64,000 nucleotides of DNA from Furcasterigmium furcatum (GCA_001599815.1 BCIA01000002.1:4995626-5059625); one strand, 5' to 3'; positions 36,372 through 47,800 are shown, numbered from the stretch's first letter. Notes: generated by a model from the letters alone, not told the origin. A program made the numbers and translations.

Positions 36372-38575
36372 TCAGGGATATGAATCAAACGGCCCGCCCT
36401 CCATCCAATGCTCGGGGAAGAAGGGCATCGTCGGGTTGAGATTTGCGGAGAAGACCGCGTCCACCCGATGCAGGTGAAAACTGGGGTCGAAGTCGTTGAA
36501 GATGCCTCCGACATCGTCCATGTCGACTCCGCCGAAGATGCTCGGGTCGAACGGGCCTGGTATGGCATCCTGCATACCACGAGGGTCCATCGACACGACG
36601 TCTTGTGCGGTAGGAGGCTCCGCCGGATCCCCGGTGTCGTCCGTCGCGGTGAGGGGGTTGCCGACAGTTGCAGTCGAGTCGGAGGCGGTCTCTCTGGCTT
36701 GCTCCTGTCCGGCCTGGCTCTCTCGATGCTGGGGCTTCGTCCGGTTTCTGTGACTCGACACGCGCTCGACTTCCTGAAGCGTGTCCTTGGCCAGCTGGGC
36801 CATGGCGCGGGCGGAGATGAAAGACTTGCTCAGCTCGTCGAGAATGTCGCAGCTGCTGTAGAAGACCGTGTAGGCCTGCTTGCGCTTGTACGGCAGGCAG
36901 CTGTTTCGGAGGCTCTTGTAGGCGGCCGACGCTGCCATAGAGACGGCGTACGGCACGACTGGCCAGAAAGTCATGGAGGACTTGAACTCCTCAGAAGCAA
37001 TCGTTACGACGCTGAGAGCGCAGAATGACTGGAGATTGGAGCTTGGGACTCGGCCACCATCTGCATCGGGCTGTTCCGGCCGACTTTGCAGGATGACAAC
37101 GGCCAGATAGAAGAGTTCCAGGGAGGCTGTGAGGTCAGCGAGGTCCTGACGAAATAATCGCCTCAGGGAGATCTGAAGTGAGAGCAGGAGGCAGGCAGAC
37201 AACACTCACCGAGCAAGGCACTCCCAACATCCCCAGCCCCAACCTCGCGCACAAATCTTTCAAACGTATGCGACATGTCAATACTAGTGACAGTATTCTC
37301 CAGTGCAGATGATGGTCGATATTGCGAGATGGTCTCATCCAGCAGCTTGGAGATTCGGATGAACAACCTGAACGACGGCAGCTGTTCTTCCACGGAATCA
37401 AGCACCCTCTTGTCCATGTCCTGGCGGTGTATCATGATTGGCCTCCCGTTGGTTGCGGCGTTGAGCCGGTCCAGGGTCCAGATGCACCAGAAGATGCGGC
37501 TGGCCTTGTTGGTCGAGACTCCGTTACTTGGCCACCCAAGATGGAGACCCAGCGTCTGGGAGAGCCCGACCGCCTGGGCTGTATAGTGAGAGGAGATCTC
37601 GCTGGAGCTTGGCCTATCGACATAGAAGGCCATCAACGTAGTGACCTGAAGGAGTACCATCTGGTGGCGAACGAATCCGGCGTCGAGTGCCTGCTTCAGT
37701 GCCGTGGCGATGTGCGAGCGAAAGTCGGTCTGAGAGAGGACGGCCTCGGTGTGAGGGAGCCTGAGGTGCATCCGAAGGGCCGGGTCCATGGCGGCCACCA
37801 GGCAGATGCCCTGTTTGAGCACGATCGCATCGAGGGGGTCATGGCCGTCGAAGTCTTCTCCGTTCAGGATGGGGAATATCGGGTCAAACTTGGAGAAGTA
37901 GAGGTTGGATATCAGACTGAACTCGTAATCGGGAGGGAGGACGGTCATGCATTCCTTGCGCAGGTAGGGATAGATAGCCTTGAGTCCCGGCAGGCCGTCT
38001 AGTCGGAACGAGGGGCTGCTCGTGGGCTCTATGTGGATGGACGGGTCCTGGTCGTCAGAAGGGGGCGCATCCTCGGGTCGCTGGCCCAGCCATACGCCGA
38101 TTTCAGCACGCTGCTTCTGTGCGCCTGACTGACGGTTCTGATTTGTTATGAGAAAGGAAGCCTCGGGGCTTAAGTCTCCCACGAAACGCAGGTAGGCGCC
38201 TTGGGAGGCTGGCTGTCTACCAGGCCCTGTCGTAGCGGGCGGCAGCGCAAGCTGATGACGGCGATCACCCTGAGAACTGGCTGTTGTCTTGGGCGAAGTC
38301 CGAATCACATCCTGCGCAACTGGCTCTGAGGTCCCAGATTCATCAGCCGATCCAGGGCGGTCATCGGCCGCAGTGGCGGCGGTGCTCGCCGTCGACGGCG
38401 CAGTGGTGTGTGAGCATCGTTTCTTGACGAGGAATCAGCCGGCTGAGATGGAACCACTTGCGATATGGGATCGAGGGAGACTCACGTGGCGCTTCTTGCA
38501 GGTCTCGCAAGACTTGGGAGCGTGTTTGCGCTTGCTGCCGACGCCGCCCACGTTATCCGGGACGAATCGGAACAT
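36372..38575 (-). CDS. Fungal transcription factor: MHR domain with half of a Zn2Cys6 motif
   Basis: Three exons on the minus strand: 38486-38575, 37210-38422 and 36372-37126 (2058 nt, 685 aa). Exon 1 ends SCETCKKRH and exon 2 continues KRCSHTT, giving CX2CX6C with a flanking basic stretch. The next three cysteines of a standard Zn2Cys6 cluster are absent; a Thr/Ala/Ser linker follows. Residues ~173-370 form the fungal regulator middle-homology domain, with the diagnostic IFWCIWTLDRLNAATNGRP. The last intron (37127-37209) was placed by frame, joining SALL to ASLELFY after CTGACCTCACAG. The C-terminus is acidic and Phe-rich (GGIFNDFDPSFHLH) and could be an activation domain. Its place beside two sugar-type dehydrogenases, a sugar porter and a GH43 gene makes a pathway-specific regulator plausible. 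Whether half a zinc cluster binds DNA is unproven. Confidence 0.88.
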
Positions 38576-39090
38576 TGTCAACGACCATGGCTGATCGGCG
38601 GATCAGGTCTCCTGCTGTGGGAGGTATTGGATCTCATGCAGGACGTTGCCACCGATGCCGACCTTTCATGCAAGTTGATGTAGGTAGGTAACGTGAGAGC
38701 TCAAAGTGGCGGAGGGAACTTGAGGTCACGATGGATGTCAATTGGACATTGGAGCTAGCATCCACATGATTGGTTGCGTCATTGGCATTTCAGGGAGCTG
38801 TGCGGGGCATTTCTTTCACTTCAGCCCTGAAAACGACACCAGGCCGCTATAAGTACAGTGGAGGCTGCAACTGCCCTCCAGACCACTTCACCAATTCGAA
38901 CTTGCACTCAACCTCATACCATCAACCAACTACCTAGCAAGCGAGACATATCTTAACGCTGACCTGAAGGAAGACGGACAATATTCAGTTCTGCAGCATC
39001 TGTTCAGGTTTTAGATATTGGAATCTGCACCAAGATTCTGGCTTCTTTCTTTCCTTCTACTCTGCTCTACCCTGGATCCTTTATCGATGG
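38576..39090. promoter_or_regulatory. Upstream region of the MHR regulator, also holding a plus-strand promoter signature
   Basis: 515 bp between the regulator's start and the 3' end of the minus-strand dehydrogenase. It must contain the regulator promoter. On the opposite strand it carries a good TATA box followed by a CA/CT-rich leader-like stretch, with no plus-strand gene ahead of it. Confidence 0.55.
38848..38855 (+). promoter_or_regulatory. TATA box (TATAAGTA) on the plus strand with no matching gene
   Basis: TATAAGTA is followed 30-80 bp downstream by a CA-rich pyrimidine stretch (CACTCAACCTCATACC) typical of highly expressed fungal leaders. The next 1.4 kb downstream is the dehydrogenase coding region on the other strand, so any transcript would be antisense to it. 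Confidence 0.45.
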
Positions 39091-40287
39091 TCAAGGCCCC
39101 GAGGGCAAGAAAGCAGCTCCCCCAGACGCACCGCCTCCCCGTTTATACTCGGGGTACTTGTCCATCATCATCTTGAACAGCTTCAGGTCCTCCAAGGCAT
39201 CCGTGGCGCTGGTCTTGATTTCCTTGCCGTTCGCCACGCACTCGTACAGCTCCCTCAACTCCGCCGTGTAAGCATCCTCATACGACGTCTGCAACGACCG
39301 GTGACACTTTTCCCCGTGCTCGTTGAGCTCGTCAATCTGCACCGTGATGCCCAAGCCCTTGACGAACGGCGTGTCGTAGCAGATCGTCACGCTCTTGTTC
39401 TCGCCGAAGACGGCAACCTCTGAGTCGAACCTCGGGACGTTGTCGATGCCCGTCTCGTACAGGCAGGTGAAGCGGTCTCCCTTGGCCCCGTCTGCTGAGC
39501 GATTTCGGTAGTCGAACATGGTCGTATACCACCTCGCGTTGTCGGTCGACGCGAGCACCTCCTCCGGCAGTCCCCCGAGAACCTCGCGCATGAGACTCAG
39601 GCCGTGGCTGCCGAGATTCGCGAGGAGACAGCAGTAGTCCATCTGCTCCGGGCTCAACTCGGCGAAGGGGACTCCCCAGGCCTGCTCCAGCAACGCAGCC
39701 AGCTTCTCCTTGCGGTCCTTGCCCTTCTCCGGCGCAACGTCCTCGAAGAACTTCTGCGGTTCCGTGCCGGACTGGCCGATGAAGTACGCGTTGGGGCCGA
39801 TGATGTCTCTGACCCGGGCGTACTTGATCGGCCCCAGGGTGGCGACTTCGCGCTTGAACGCCGCCAGACTGGGCGCGTACCGCCTCATGTAGCCGACAAA
39901 CACACGGGCGCCGCTGGCGCCTGGGGCTGTTGACTTCCTCTCGGCCTCGATGATGCCCTCGGCGGCCTGTAGGCTCAGCGAGATGGGCTTCTCGACGAGG
40001 ACATGCTTGCCCGCCTCGAGCGCCGCGATGGCGTAAGGCGCATGATACTCGTCGGAAGTCAGGACGACCACGACGTCGATGGCGGGGTCGGAGAAGATGG
40101 ACTCGGGGTCTGTGGTTGACCGCGGGATGCCGAACTTTGAGGCGCAGTGAGCTGCGGTCTTGGCAGAGACATCGCAGATGGCGGCGACCTTGAACAGACG
40201 GTCGAGGAAGGTGAAGGTAGGGATATGGACGATCTGGGCAACGTCGCCGGCGCCGATGATGCCGACTTGAAGAACGCGGCCAGACAT
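39091..40287 (-). CDS. Gfo/Idh/MocA-family NAD(P)-dependent oxidoreductase
   Basis: A single exon (1197 nt, 398 aa). The N-terminal Rossmann fold begins VGIIGAGDVAQ, with GxGxxA at residues 12-17. The family signature EKP lies at 99-101 in HVLVEKPISLS; its Lys contacts substrate and cofactor. The C-terminal half is the alpha/beta substrate domain (LGPIKYARVRDIIGPN; LANLGSHGLSLMREVLGG). Family members oxidise or reduce sugars, inositols and related cyclic polyols; the substrate is not predictable from sequence alone. No signal peptide or membrane span, so it is cytosolic. The chosen ATG sits about 100 bp downstream of a TATA-like TATATCTATAAG element (minus strand, about 40385-40397). A longer in-frame start upstream would place the TATA box inside the coding region. 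It is divergent from a second member of the family across 456 bp. Confidence 0.93.
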   Translation of the reverse strand: MSGRVLQVGIIGAGDVAQIVHIPTFTFLDRLFKVAAICDVSAKTAAHCASKFGIPRSTTDPESIFSDPAIDVVVVLTSDEYHAPYAIAALEAGKHVLVEKPISLSLQAAEGIIEAERKSTAPGASGARVFVGYMRRYAPSLAAFKREVATLGPIKYARVRDIIGPNAYFIGQSGTEPQKFFEDVAPEKGKDRKEKLAALLEQAWGVPFAELSPEQMDYCCLLANLGSHGLSLMREVLGGLPEEVLASTDNARWYTTMFDYRNRSADGAKGDRFTCLYETGIDNVPRFDSEVAVFGENKSVTICYDTPFVKGLGITVQIDELNEHGEKCHRSLQTSYEDAYTAELRELYECVANGKEIKTSATDALEDLKLFKMMMDKYPEYKRGGGASGGAAFLPSGP

Positions 40288-40743
40288 TATGGATGGAGAA
40301 CGGGACGGCGGATAGGAGGACAGGAGGACATGCGCTGAAGTTGGCTTTGTCGTTATGCGCCAGGGTTGGTCATGACTCTGAGACTTATAGATATACAGAG
40401 CATTGGATTTCACTTCCTCTCTCCTCTTCTCGTCCCAAAAGCTCCAGCCCCACCGCCGATGTCTCATGACCAGTGTCTGGGTGGATGGATGTACCCCCTT
40501 TCCCATGTGAAGCTATCATAGCGCAGCGGTGATTACCCCTTTGGGAAATGCCCTCACACGGAATTCCTAACCCCGTCCACAATATCCCGCGGGGTACAAT
40601 CGCGGGGGAGAACTCCAACTACAGGTACTTACTTGGCTGGAGACTTCCTCTCGGAGAGCCAGCATCAGATCAAGGTAACTTCACATCCATTCAGGTTCTC
40701 CTCATATCCCCAACGATCAAAACAACCCCCAGTCAAAACCACC
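40288..40743. promoter_or_regulatory. Bidirectional promoter between two dehydrogenase genes
   Basis: 456 bp separate the two divergent Gfo/Idh/MocA genes. A TATA-like element on the minus strand (about 40385-40397) serves the left gene. Two direct GCGGGG words, matching the CreA consensus SYGGRG, lie at 40589-40594 and 40602-40607, nearer the right gene. Shared regulation is likely but not shown. Confidence 0.6.
40589..40607 (+). promoter_or_regulatory. Pair of CreA-type sites (GCGGGG)
   Basis: Two direct copies whose starts are 13 bp apart. They match SYGGRG, the binding consensus of the carbon catabolite repressor CreA/Cre1. The six-base motif occurs by chance in GC-rich DNA; paired spacing raises but does not prove significance. 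Confidence 0.45.
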
Positions 40744-42139
40744 ATGTCTATCGGAGTCGCACTTATTGGTGGAGGTAAGCAGTTGACATGACATCCGTCA
40801 GGGCGAACAACCCCCTAGTCATTGGTGCTGACGAGCCAACTTAGGTATCTGGGCAAGGGAGGAGCACGCGGTAAGACTACTGCCATGCATCATTCAGGGA
40901 GGATTCGGTCTGACCGTTTTCATCTCTGAAGCCCGCAATCGAGGCCGCCAAGGATCTCACCCTCAGGGCCGTTTTCTCTCGGACAGCCAAGTCCGCACAG
41001 TCCATTGCCGACATCGTCTCGGGGCCTGTTGAGCTGTACTCTGACGAGTCGGGGAGAAGCTACGAGGAGCTTCTGCAGCGCGATGACATCCAAGCGGTAG
41101 TGGTATCGTAAGTAATCTCTCCTCCCTGTTACAGAGCAGAGCCAGACGACAGACCAGCCTCGATTCTCGCCCAGGCATATCATCTAACCAAAATTACCAG
41201 TCTCCCCATTGCGAACCAGCCCCCGTACATCAAAAAGGCCCTCCTCGCAGGAAAGCACGTCATCTCCGAGAAGCCTGTCGCCGAGAATGTCAAGGATGCC
41301 GTCGACCTCATCAAGTGGTACCGCTCCGAGATCAAGGGCGGCCCGACCTGGACAATCGGTGAAAACTGGCGCTTCCTCGCCAGTTATGACTATGCCGCCA
41401 AGGAGCTGAACAGCCTCGGAAAGATCACGGGATTCCAGGGCCGCCAGCAGGCCTGTATCGAGCTCAACTGGAAGTTCAACCGTGCGTCCCGTTCCAACCC
41501 CGTCATATGTTGCTTCTCGCTCACAATTGTATACAGTCACTGAGTGGCGGAGAACTCCCACTCATCAGGGCGGCTACCTTCTCGACGGAGGTGTTCACTA
41601 CATGGCCGGCCTTCGCCTGCTGCTGAACGCCCAGCCCGGCAACGAGATCGCCCGGTTGTCAGCCTTCACTGGCCAAATTAAGGAGTTCCTCCCTCCTGTC
41701 GACACTGCGGATGTCATCCTGCAGACCAAGTCAGGCGTCAGCGGTACCTTCCAGATCTCCCGCGGCACTTCTCTCAGGGCTGACGAGTGGACCGTCGCAT
41801 GCGAGAACGGCTGGATCAAGATCGAGGACTCAAAGGTGACCATCTCGAGAGACGGCAAGGAGGAGGTCAAGACGGTCCAGAATGAGAGGAGTGGCGTGCC
41901 GCCTGAGATCCGGGCCTGGGGCGAGGCTCTCGCCGCGGGAGTCGTCAGGCCGGAGCAGGAACCCGAAGCTGCGCTCGCAGACCTTGAACTGGTGAGTCCA
42001 ACTGGACCTGGCTTTTGCCTGATACGGAGCTTCAAACAGTATGCTAACGAGGCGGACGTGTTAGATTGAGCTCTTGCTGAGAAGCGGTGAGCAAGGTGGT
42101 GTTCCTCTGGAGACTCAGCATCAGAACGTCCAGATCTAA
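40744..42139 (+). CDS. Gfo/Idh/MocA-family oxidoreductase, yeast YMR315W-like
   Basis: Six exons: 40744-40774, 40845-40870, 40932-41107, 41201-41481, 41537-41991 and 42065-42139 (1044 nt, 347 aa). All splice sites are GT-AG, and the last intron has GCTAAC. The Rossmann motif is GGGIWA (9-14) and EKP is at 101-103. ENWRF followed by EWRRTP and GGYLLDGGVHYMAG matches the pattern of the yeast NADP-dependent oxidoreductase YMR315W. The His in DGGVH is near the family's catalytic position. Likely a cytosolic sugar or polyol dehydrogenase/reductase; substrate unknown. ACCATGT gives a good start context. Very small first exons are usual for this fungal subfamily's N-terminus but make the 5' model the least certain part. 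It lies between its divergent relative and a co-oriented sugar porter. Confidence 0.92.
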
Positions 42140-42887
42140 GTTAGATGAAAAGGGGTAGATCTGAATAAAGGGTTTTAGAGATGGAGGGAGACTTTGTCAC
42201 TCAATATGGACGACCAACTACCTAGGTACGACCTCACTCTAGATCTCTTGTACCCAGACGCCCAAGACCTGCCATCATCACAGAACCTGGGTTCTTCATG
42301 TGACACTTTCCATACTTTGTGGAGCTTGAGCTTCATCGTCGGAGCTCCCATCGGAACCCTCATCGGATATCCCCCGATGCTTTCCCTCGGCTTCTCCAAG
42401 CCGCTAAACCGCGCGCCCGCATCCATGAACCCGACCCCAACGACACTGACCAAAGGCCCAGTCGCAACATGGGATTCCTTGATTCTTTTCGACCAAGTGG
42501 AGTTTTCCCCTCACGCGAGTCGTGCCCTGCCTGTCGACAACTAGTTATCCCTTGGCGCTCCGTCCCATGAGTCGGGGACTTCCTGATCAGGAAAAGGATG
42601 GCCATGTCTCCAGCCTCGCCATGACTACGTCCAGTCTCCATCCCCGGGCGACCCTCTTCTGGTCCCCAGACTGCGGTCCGATGATAAAATATCCCCAGAT
42701 CTTCCCCAGACTGCAGATATCATCATGCAGAAGCAACTTTTGTCCCGCAGCCTTCCTTCAACACGTGCCTTGGTGTCGCCCTCAAGCTGTGGTTGAACCC
42801 CGATCCCCTTTTTCTCTTGGAATTCTCACATCCCTCCCTCCTCTTGTCACTTATCGATACAAGTCCTTTCAGGCACACACAGGCATC
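42140..42887 (+). promoter_or_regulatory. Promoter region of the MFS sugar porter
   Basis: 748 bp of non-coding DNA, although an open frame continues upstream of the porter start without homology. It contains four CreA-type motifs within 68 bp and an AT-rich ATAAAATA element at about 42684-42691 that may act as a TATA box roughly 200 bp before the ATG. Confidence 0.55.
42642..42709 (-). promoter_or_regulatory. Cluster of four CreA-type sites
   Basis: CCCCGG at 42642-42647 and CCCCAG at 42664-42669, 42693-42698 and 42704-42709. Their complements (CCGGGG and CTGGGG) fit SYGGRG. Clustering of sites immediately upstream of a sugar transporter fits carbon catabolite repression. Confidence 0.5.
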
Positions 42888-44482
42888 ATGTTCAAGTCTC
42901 TCAAGTTCGACTGGACTTCCCACAAATGGGCCCTCTTCTACTGCGGCGTCTCTGCCATCGGCGCCCTCTGCTATGGCTACGACAACACCTACTACAACGG
43001 CGTCCTCGCCATGCAAGAGTTCAAGAACGATTACGGTGACCACCGTGACGAGAACGGAAACTTCATGCTGCCCTCGTCCTTTCAGGCCCTGACCGCCTCG
43101 GCCATCTACATTGGCGACCTTTTCGGTGCCATGCTCGCCGCGCCCATCAACGATCGCTGGGGTCGCAAGGCAACCTTCTGGTTTGCCTCCTTCTGCATCC
43201 TGGTCGGCGGCATCGCGCAGGTCGCAGACACGATCCACCACCAGGCCATCATCGTCGTCGGGCGCATCTTGATCGGCCTCGGCGTCGGGCAGTTCACCGT
43301 CACATCCCTGCTCTACATCGGCGAGGTGGCGCCGTCCTCGATCCGCGGCCCCGCGCTCATGATGTTCCAGTTCCTCCAGAGCTGGTCGCAGCTCATCGCA
43401 AGCGCGCTCAACCAGGGCACGGAGAACATTCCCAGCTCACTGGCCTACCGCATCCCCATGGGCGGCCTGGTCGTGCTGCCGCTCATGATGTTCGCCGTCC
43501 TGCCGTTCACCCCCGAGAGCCCCGTCTGGTACATGTACAAGAACAGGCGGGAGGACGCGGTCAAGAGCCTGTGCAAGATCAACCGGAGCCACCCGAACTA
43601 CGACCCCTCCGAGGATCTGGCGACGCTGGAGACCATCAAGGCTGTCGAGGAGGAGCACGCCGAGTTCTCGACCTGGAAGGCCCTCATCACCGACCCCGTC
43701 GAGCGCCGCAAGGTCTTCTACTCGTCCGGTGCCATGTTCAGCCAGCAGATCTGCGGCATCCTCTTTTTCTACGTCTACGGCGTCGTCTTTGTTCAGAACA
43801 TCGGCGTCGAGGACCCGTTCCTGGTCCAGCTCATCGTCAACATTGTCCAGATTTTCGCTGTCGGTGCCTCCGTTGTGACGGGTAACAAGATCCGCCGACG
43901 CGTCAACCTCATGATCACCAACTTTATGATGCTCGTCGCCTTCATCGTCATCGGCGGCATCGGCACACGTCCGATGAACACGACCTCGCAGTACGTTATC
44001 GTCGTCATGTCGTTTGTCGTGGTCGTAGGCTTCAACTTTGGACTCGGGCCCTTGGCTTATACAGGTTCGTCATAAAAATTATTCCCTCATAGCACTTCCA
44101 AACAAGGCAATCACTAACTCTGGGGTTTATAGTCGCAAGGGAGATGGCCGTGGGAACCAACCAAAACAAGATCATGTCCTCGTCGATTGTCGTCTTCTAC
44201 TTTACGACCTGGCTGGTCTCTTTCACCGCCCCGTATCTCTACTACGACGCTGGCTTGGGACCTATGCTCGGCTTTGTCTATGCTGGCACGACGGGCCTTG
44301 CGCTCCTGTACACTTGGTATTGCATCGGCGAGACGGCTGGCCGCACCAGCCTGGAGATTTCGATGTTCTTCGCCGACAAGGTCCCCGTCAGGCAGTGGAG
44401 GACGCATGTCTTCCCCGAGTCGCAGGAAGAGCGCAAGACGGAGGAGCCGACAGTCATCGAGCATTCTGAAAAGAAGGTGTAG
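42888..44482 (+). CDS. MFS sugar porter
   Basis: Two exons: 42888-44064 and 44133-44482 (1527 nt, 508 aa). The 68-bp intron has a GTTCGT donor and CACTAAC branch site, and falls between TMs 10 and 11. Twelve hydrophobic segments are readable. Sugar-porter signatures are present: DRWGRK at 89-94 after TM2, GRILIGLGVGQ in TM4, PESPVWYMYKNRREDA after TM6, and SQQICGILFFYVYG in TM7. The cytosolic N-terminus is short, and the C-terminus is charged (EERKTEEPTVIEHSEKKV). The family moves hexoses, pentoses, disaccharides or acid sugars by proton symport; the substrate cannot be fixed here. The ATG at 42888 was preferred over the in-frame ATG at 42522 because the typical porter N-terminus starts there. 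It is downstream of, and co-oriented with, a dehydrogenase gene. Confidence 0.94.
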
Positions 44483-44859
44483 ATCCAAGAACATTAGTGT
44501 GGCTAGTTCCCAGGTTCTGGCAGTCCAATATCAGTCTCTATGCGGACCTTACTTTCCAGCTGTCTAATGCCCGTTTCTGCGTTGAAGACCACTCCTACTG
44601 TGTCGAGGTATGGGACCATCCTGGGCCAGAGCCGGAGCCGGAGCCGGAATCAAGCTCCACCTCCGGACAGTCCGCCCGGTCCCACATCCCCAGCTACTGA
44701 TCAAGATTGGAACGGGACCACGAGATCAGGGACTGAAGCAATCTTCAAGCTCAATTCATTTATACTATCTCCGGGTATAGCCCACAACGCACACCCGCCG
44801 TTGATGCTGCCAGAAATGTACACTCATGTTAAATTATGGATTCCCTCCGCCTTCCCGCT
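44483..44859. other. Convergent spacer with a short GAGCCG repeat
   Basis: 377 bp between the 3' ends of the porter and VPS18. It includes tandem GAGCCG units near 44627-44648. No gene was seen, so it probably holds only the two polyadenylation regions. Confidence 0.55.
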
Positions 44860-47800
44860 TCAGACAACCCACTCAGCGACGTTGTCCTGTGCTGTGATGA
44901 ACGGCTCATCGATGCGCTTGATCGCGAACTCGCTGCAAAGAATGCTGTCGAAACGTTAGTAACTGCCGCACTACACACCCTCAAAATGGGGTAACTCACC
45001 ACGCCGACGCGACCAAGGAGTCGAGCTCCGCAATCATCGCCTCCCTCGTCGTCCCGCTCACCAACCCCTTGCTGATCTGTACCTGCAACTCCTTGATCCT
45101 CTTGCTCGTCCCGGTGCCCGACTGCTCCAGCACCTTGCGGCCCAGGCAGTCCGAGTGGAACGAGTGCTGGCACGGGAACACGAAGAACTGCCTGCTCAGC
45201 AGCGGCAGGCTGCAGACGTAGCACTTCTCGCCCGGCTCGACAATGGCGTATCGGTGGTCGAGGGCCGCGATGTCCACCTTGATGTTCGCCGCCGTCTGCG
45301 AAGACTCGTCCATCTCCTTCTTGAGCGAGTCGATGTTGCGGCTGTAGTCCTCAAGGGCCGTGCAGATCTCCTCCTTGAAGTCGTCGATGACGACAAAGTC
45401 CGGGAAGAAGGGGATCAGGTCCTCGATCTTGAGGAGGTCGCAGCTCTTGAGGAATTCGATGGCGGTTCTGATGCCGTCCGACTGCGTGATGACCTTCCTT
45501 GCGACGGCAAGCCAGAGGCGTTTGCGGAGCTGCGGGTTTGACATGGGGCGGTCCGCGATGACGGATGCAAGCTTGACCTGGTCATGAGACAGGGCCAGGT
45601 CGACAGCTTGGAGATACTGGCCCATGCTGGTGTAGATGTGAACGCACGATAGCGTTCTGTGGTGCTGGATGCACAGTCGCAGCGCAAAGTCCGGGTCGTA
45701 GTTGGGCTCCTCTCCCTGCGACTCCAGATAGGCAAGCAGCCCTGCCTCGTCTGCTGAGGCGTTCGATGCGTAGATAGACACGAGCGTGTTGTGCACCGCC
45801 GAGTCCTCCGATCTGAGCTGATTGATGACATACTGCAGATACCTAATAGCCTGGTTCTGAGCAGCGGTGCCTCGGTAGGTCTTATTGTACTCCAGCATGG
45901 CCGGGATCAGTTTCCGGGGCTTCAGATCCGAGTGCCTCATCAAGATGTCGACGAGATCTGTCGCCCTGTGCGTCATGAGCACCGTGCTGTATCGGTAGAA
46001 GACCTCCGGATCGGTCTGCTTCTTCAGCACGTTGAGGACCTCTGACCACCTCTCGCGCTGCACCCAGTACTGTAGGACGTAGTTGTAGTCGTTGACGGCA
46101 TTGGCGAAATACAGCAGCTCTTCTTCCCTGTCATGGCTACTGACGACATCATAGACCGTCCGCTTGTCAAGGTCGTTCTTGTACCTGTTGACAAAGTCCT
46201 GGAACTCTTTGCGCACCTCCTGCAGCTGAGTCTTTGAAGCGGCTGGGGTTGAGTTTTCTGCCAACTCTGCCTGCGAGACGATGGAGTCGTCCAAGGAATT
46301 CAGCTTGGCCATGAACACTTCGACCAGCCAGCTTGCGACCATAATCCTCTGCATGACTGCTGCCTTTTTGAGTGAGGAGAGCTTCGCAAGCAAGTATTTT
46401 CGCAGCGCATCCGGCTGCGCATTGTCGATGAGGGAGAGGGCCACCTCCTCAAACGGCTTGTTGGAGCGCCCGTAGACCGATGCAGCCTCCAGGAACTGAC
46501 CTTTGCGGAGCAAATGATCACCATAAGATGTCGCTATTGTTTCTTTCTGCGCTACGGTCTTTGCATGCTGCAGCGCAACGTCGAATTGTTTATTTGCCAG
46601 CATGATCTGCCAAATATTTCGGTCCTCGTCCCGAACGACGACCTCGAAGATCTCCTGGGCCGTAAACAGCCAGAACGTGTTCTTCTGCAGGTCCACGTAC
46701 AGTCCGAGGGCCTTCTGACCGAAATCCAGCACGATCTGGTCGTAGACGACGGCATCGGTCAGTCTGTTGGTGGCGATGACGCGTCCACCGATGAGATGGA
46801 GAATGTGCCATTGAGTCAAGGCAACAGCCTCAACAAAGTCATTCGTTGCCCGCTTGTTGGCAGAATCGGTCCGGAGAAGTTGCGATCTAGGCAGCAGCTT
46901 GGACTCGGCAAAGACCTTTTCGCCGAGATTGGCGTCGCTGTTGTTCAACAGCTTTCCGTGGAAGACGCCCTGGGACGACAGCCATGCATATGCCCTCTCC
47001 AGATCTCGGTCCTCGTAGGGGTTCACCTCGGGAGGGTCCGGCGATACCACCAAGGCAGACGGCGCGGCACCGGCCGTCCTCGAAAGCTCGTGTGTTGTTG
47101 GAGTTTCCGACTCGAATAACTTGGTGTAGATGGACCCACTGCTGTCATGGCCACTGCCAATCTTTCCTGACAGATGGAACAAGCGGTTCTGTTGTGCGAT
47201 CACGACCCGTCGGGCGTCCTGTCTGCCGTCGAGGGTGTCAACCCAGAGCCCAGTGATGGGCCCATCCTGCAGTCTGTGGAGGTTCTTGAGACGGATGTCC
47301 TTTTTGTAAAACTCGGAGGTGGCTTCGATAAGTGCCTCGTAGATGTTTCCGTCCGAGGCGCCGATGAGGATCTCTCGTGTCGACGCGGTAGGGAAAGAGG
47401 GGTTCCAGGCCACGCTCTCGATGGACACCCCGCGCAGTCGCGCGAGCGGCCGAGGGCTCTTGTTCTGGGAGTGGAGGTAGTAGTTCTCGCCGAGGGCGGT
47501 GCAGATGATGAGATGCGACGCGGTCGGGTCGAGGAACATGCGGCGAATGACGCCTACTTCGGAGGCCTTCTTGGGCAGGTCGATGTCTAGCAATCAGTCG
47601 GGCATGAGCAGGCCGCAGCAAATGGTAAATGGAGGGGAGCCACGCACCATCAATATCCTCGGGCTTGTTCAGATCAATGCGCAGGATCCGGCCGTTGGAA
47701 AGCGCAAGGATGAGGACATTGTTGGCGACCTGGGCAGCGACAAAGTCGGCAGCAACGGAGAACTGGAGCTGGACCCGTTCGACGACGAACATGGGCAGGC

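Noticed and set aside
36408..38002. Plus-strand frames of 206 and 226 codons
   Set aside because: They are antisense to the MHR regulator exons and only mirror its codon bias.
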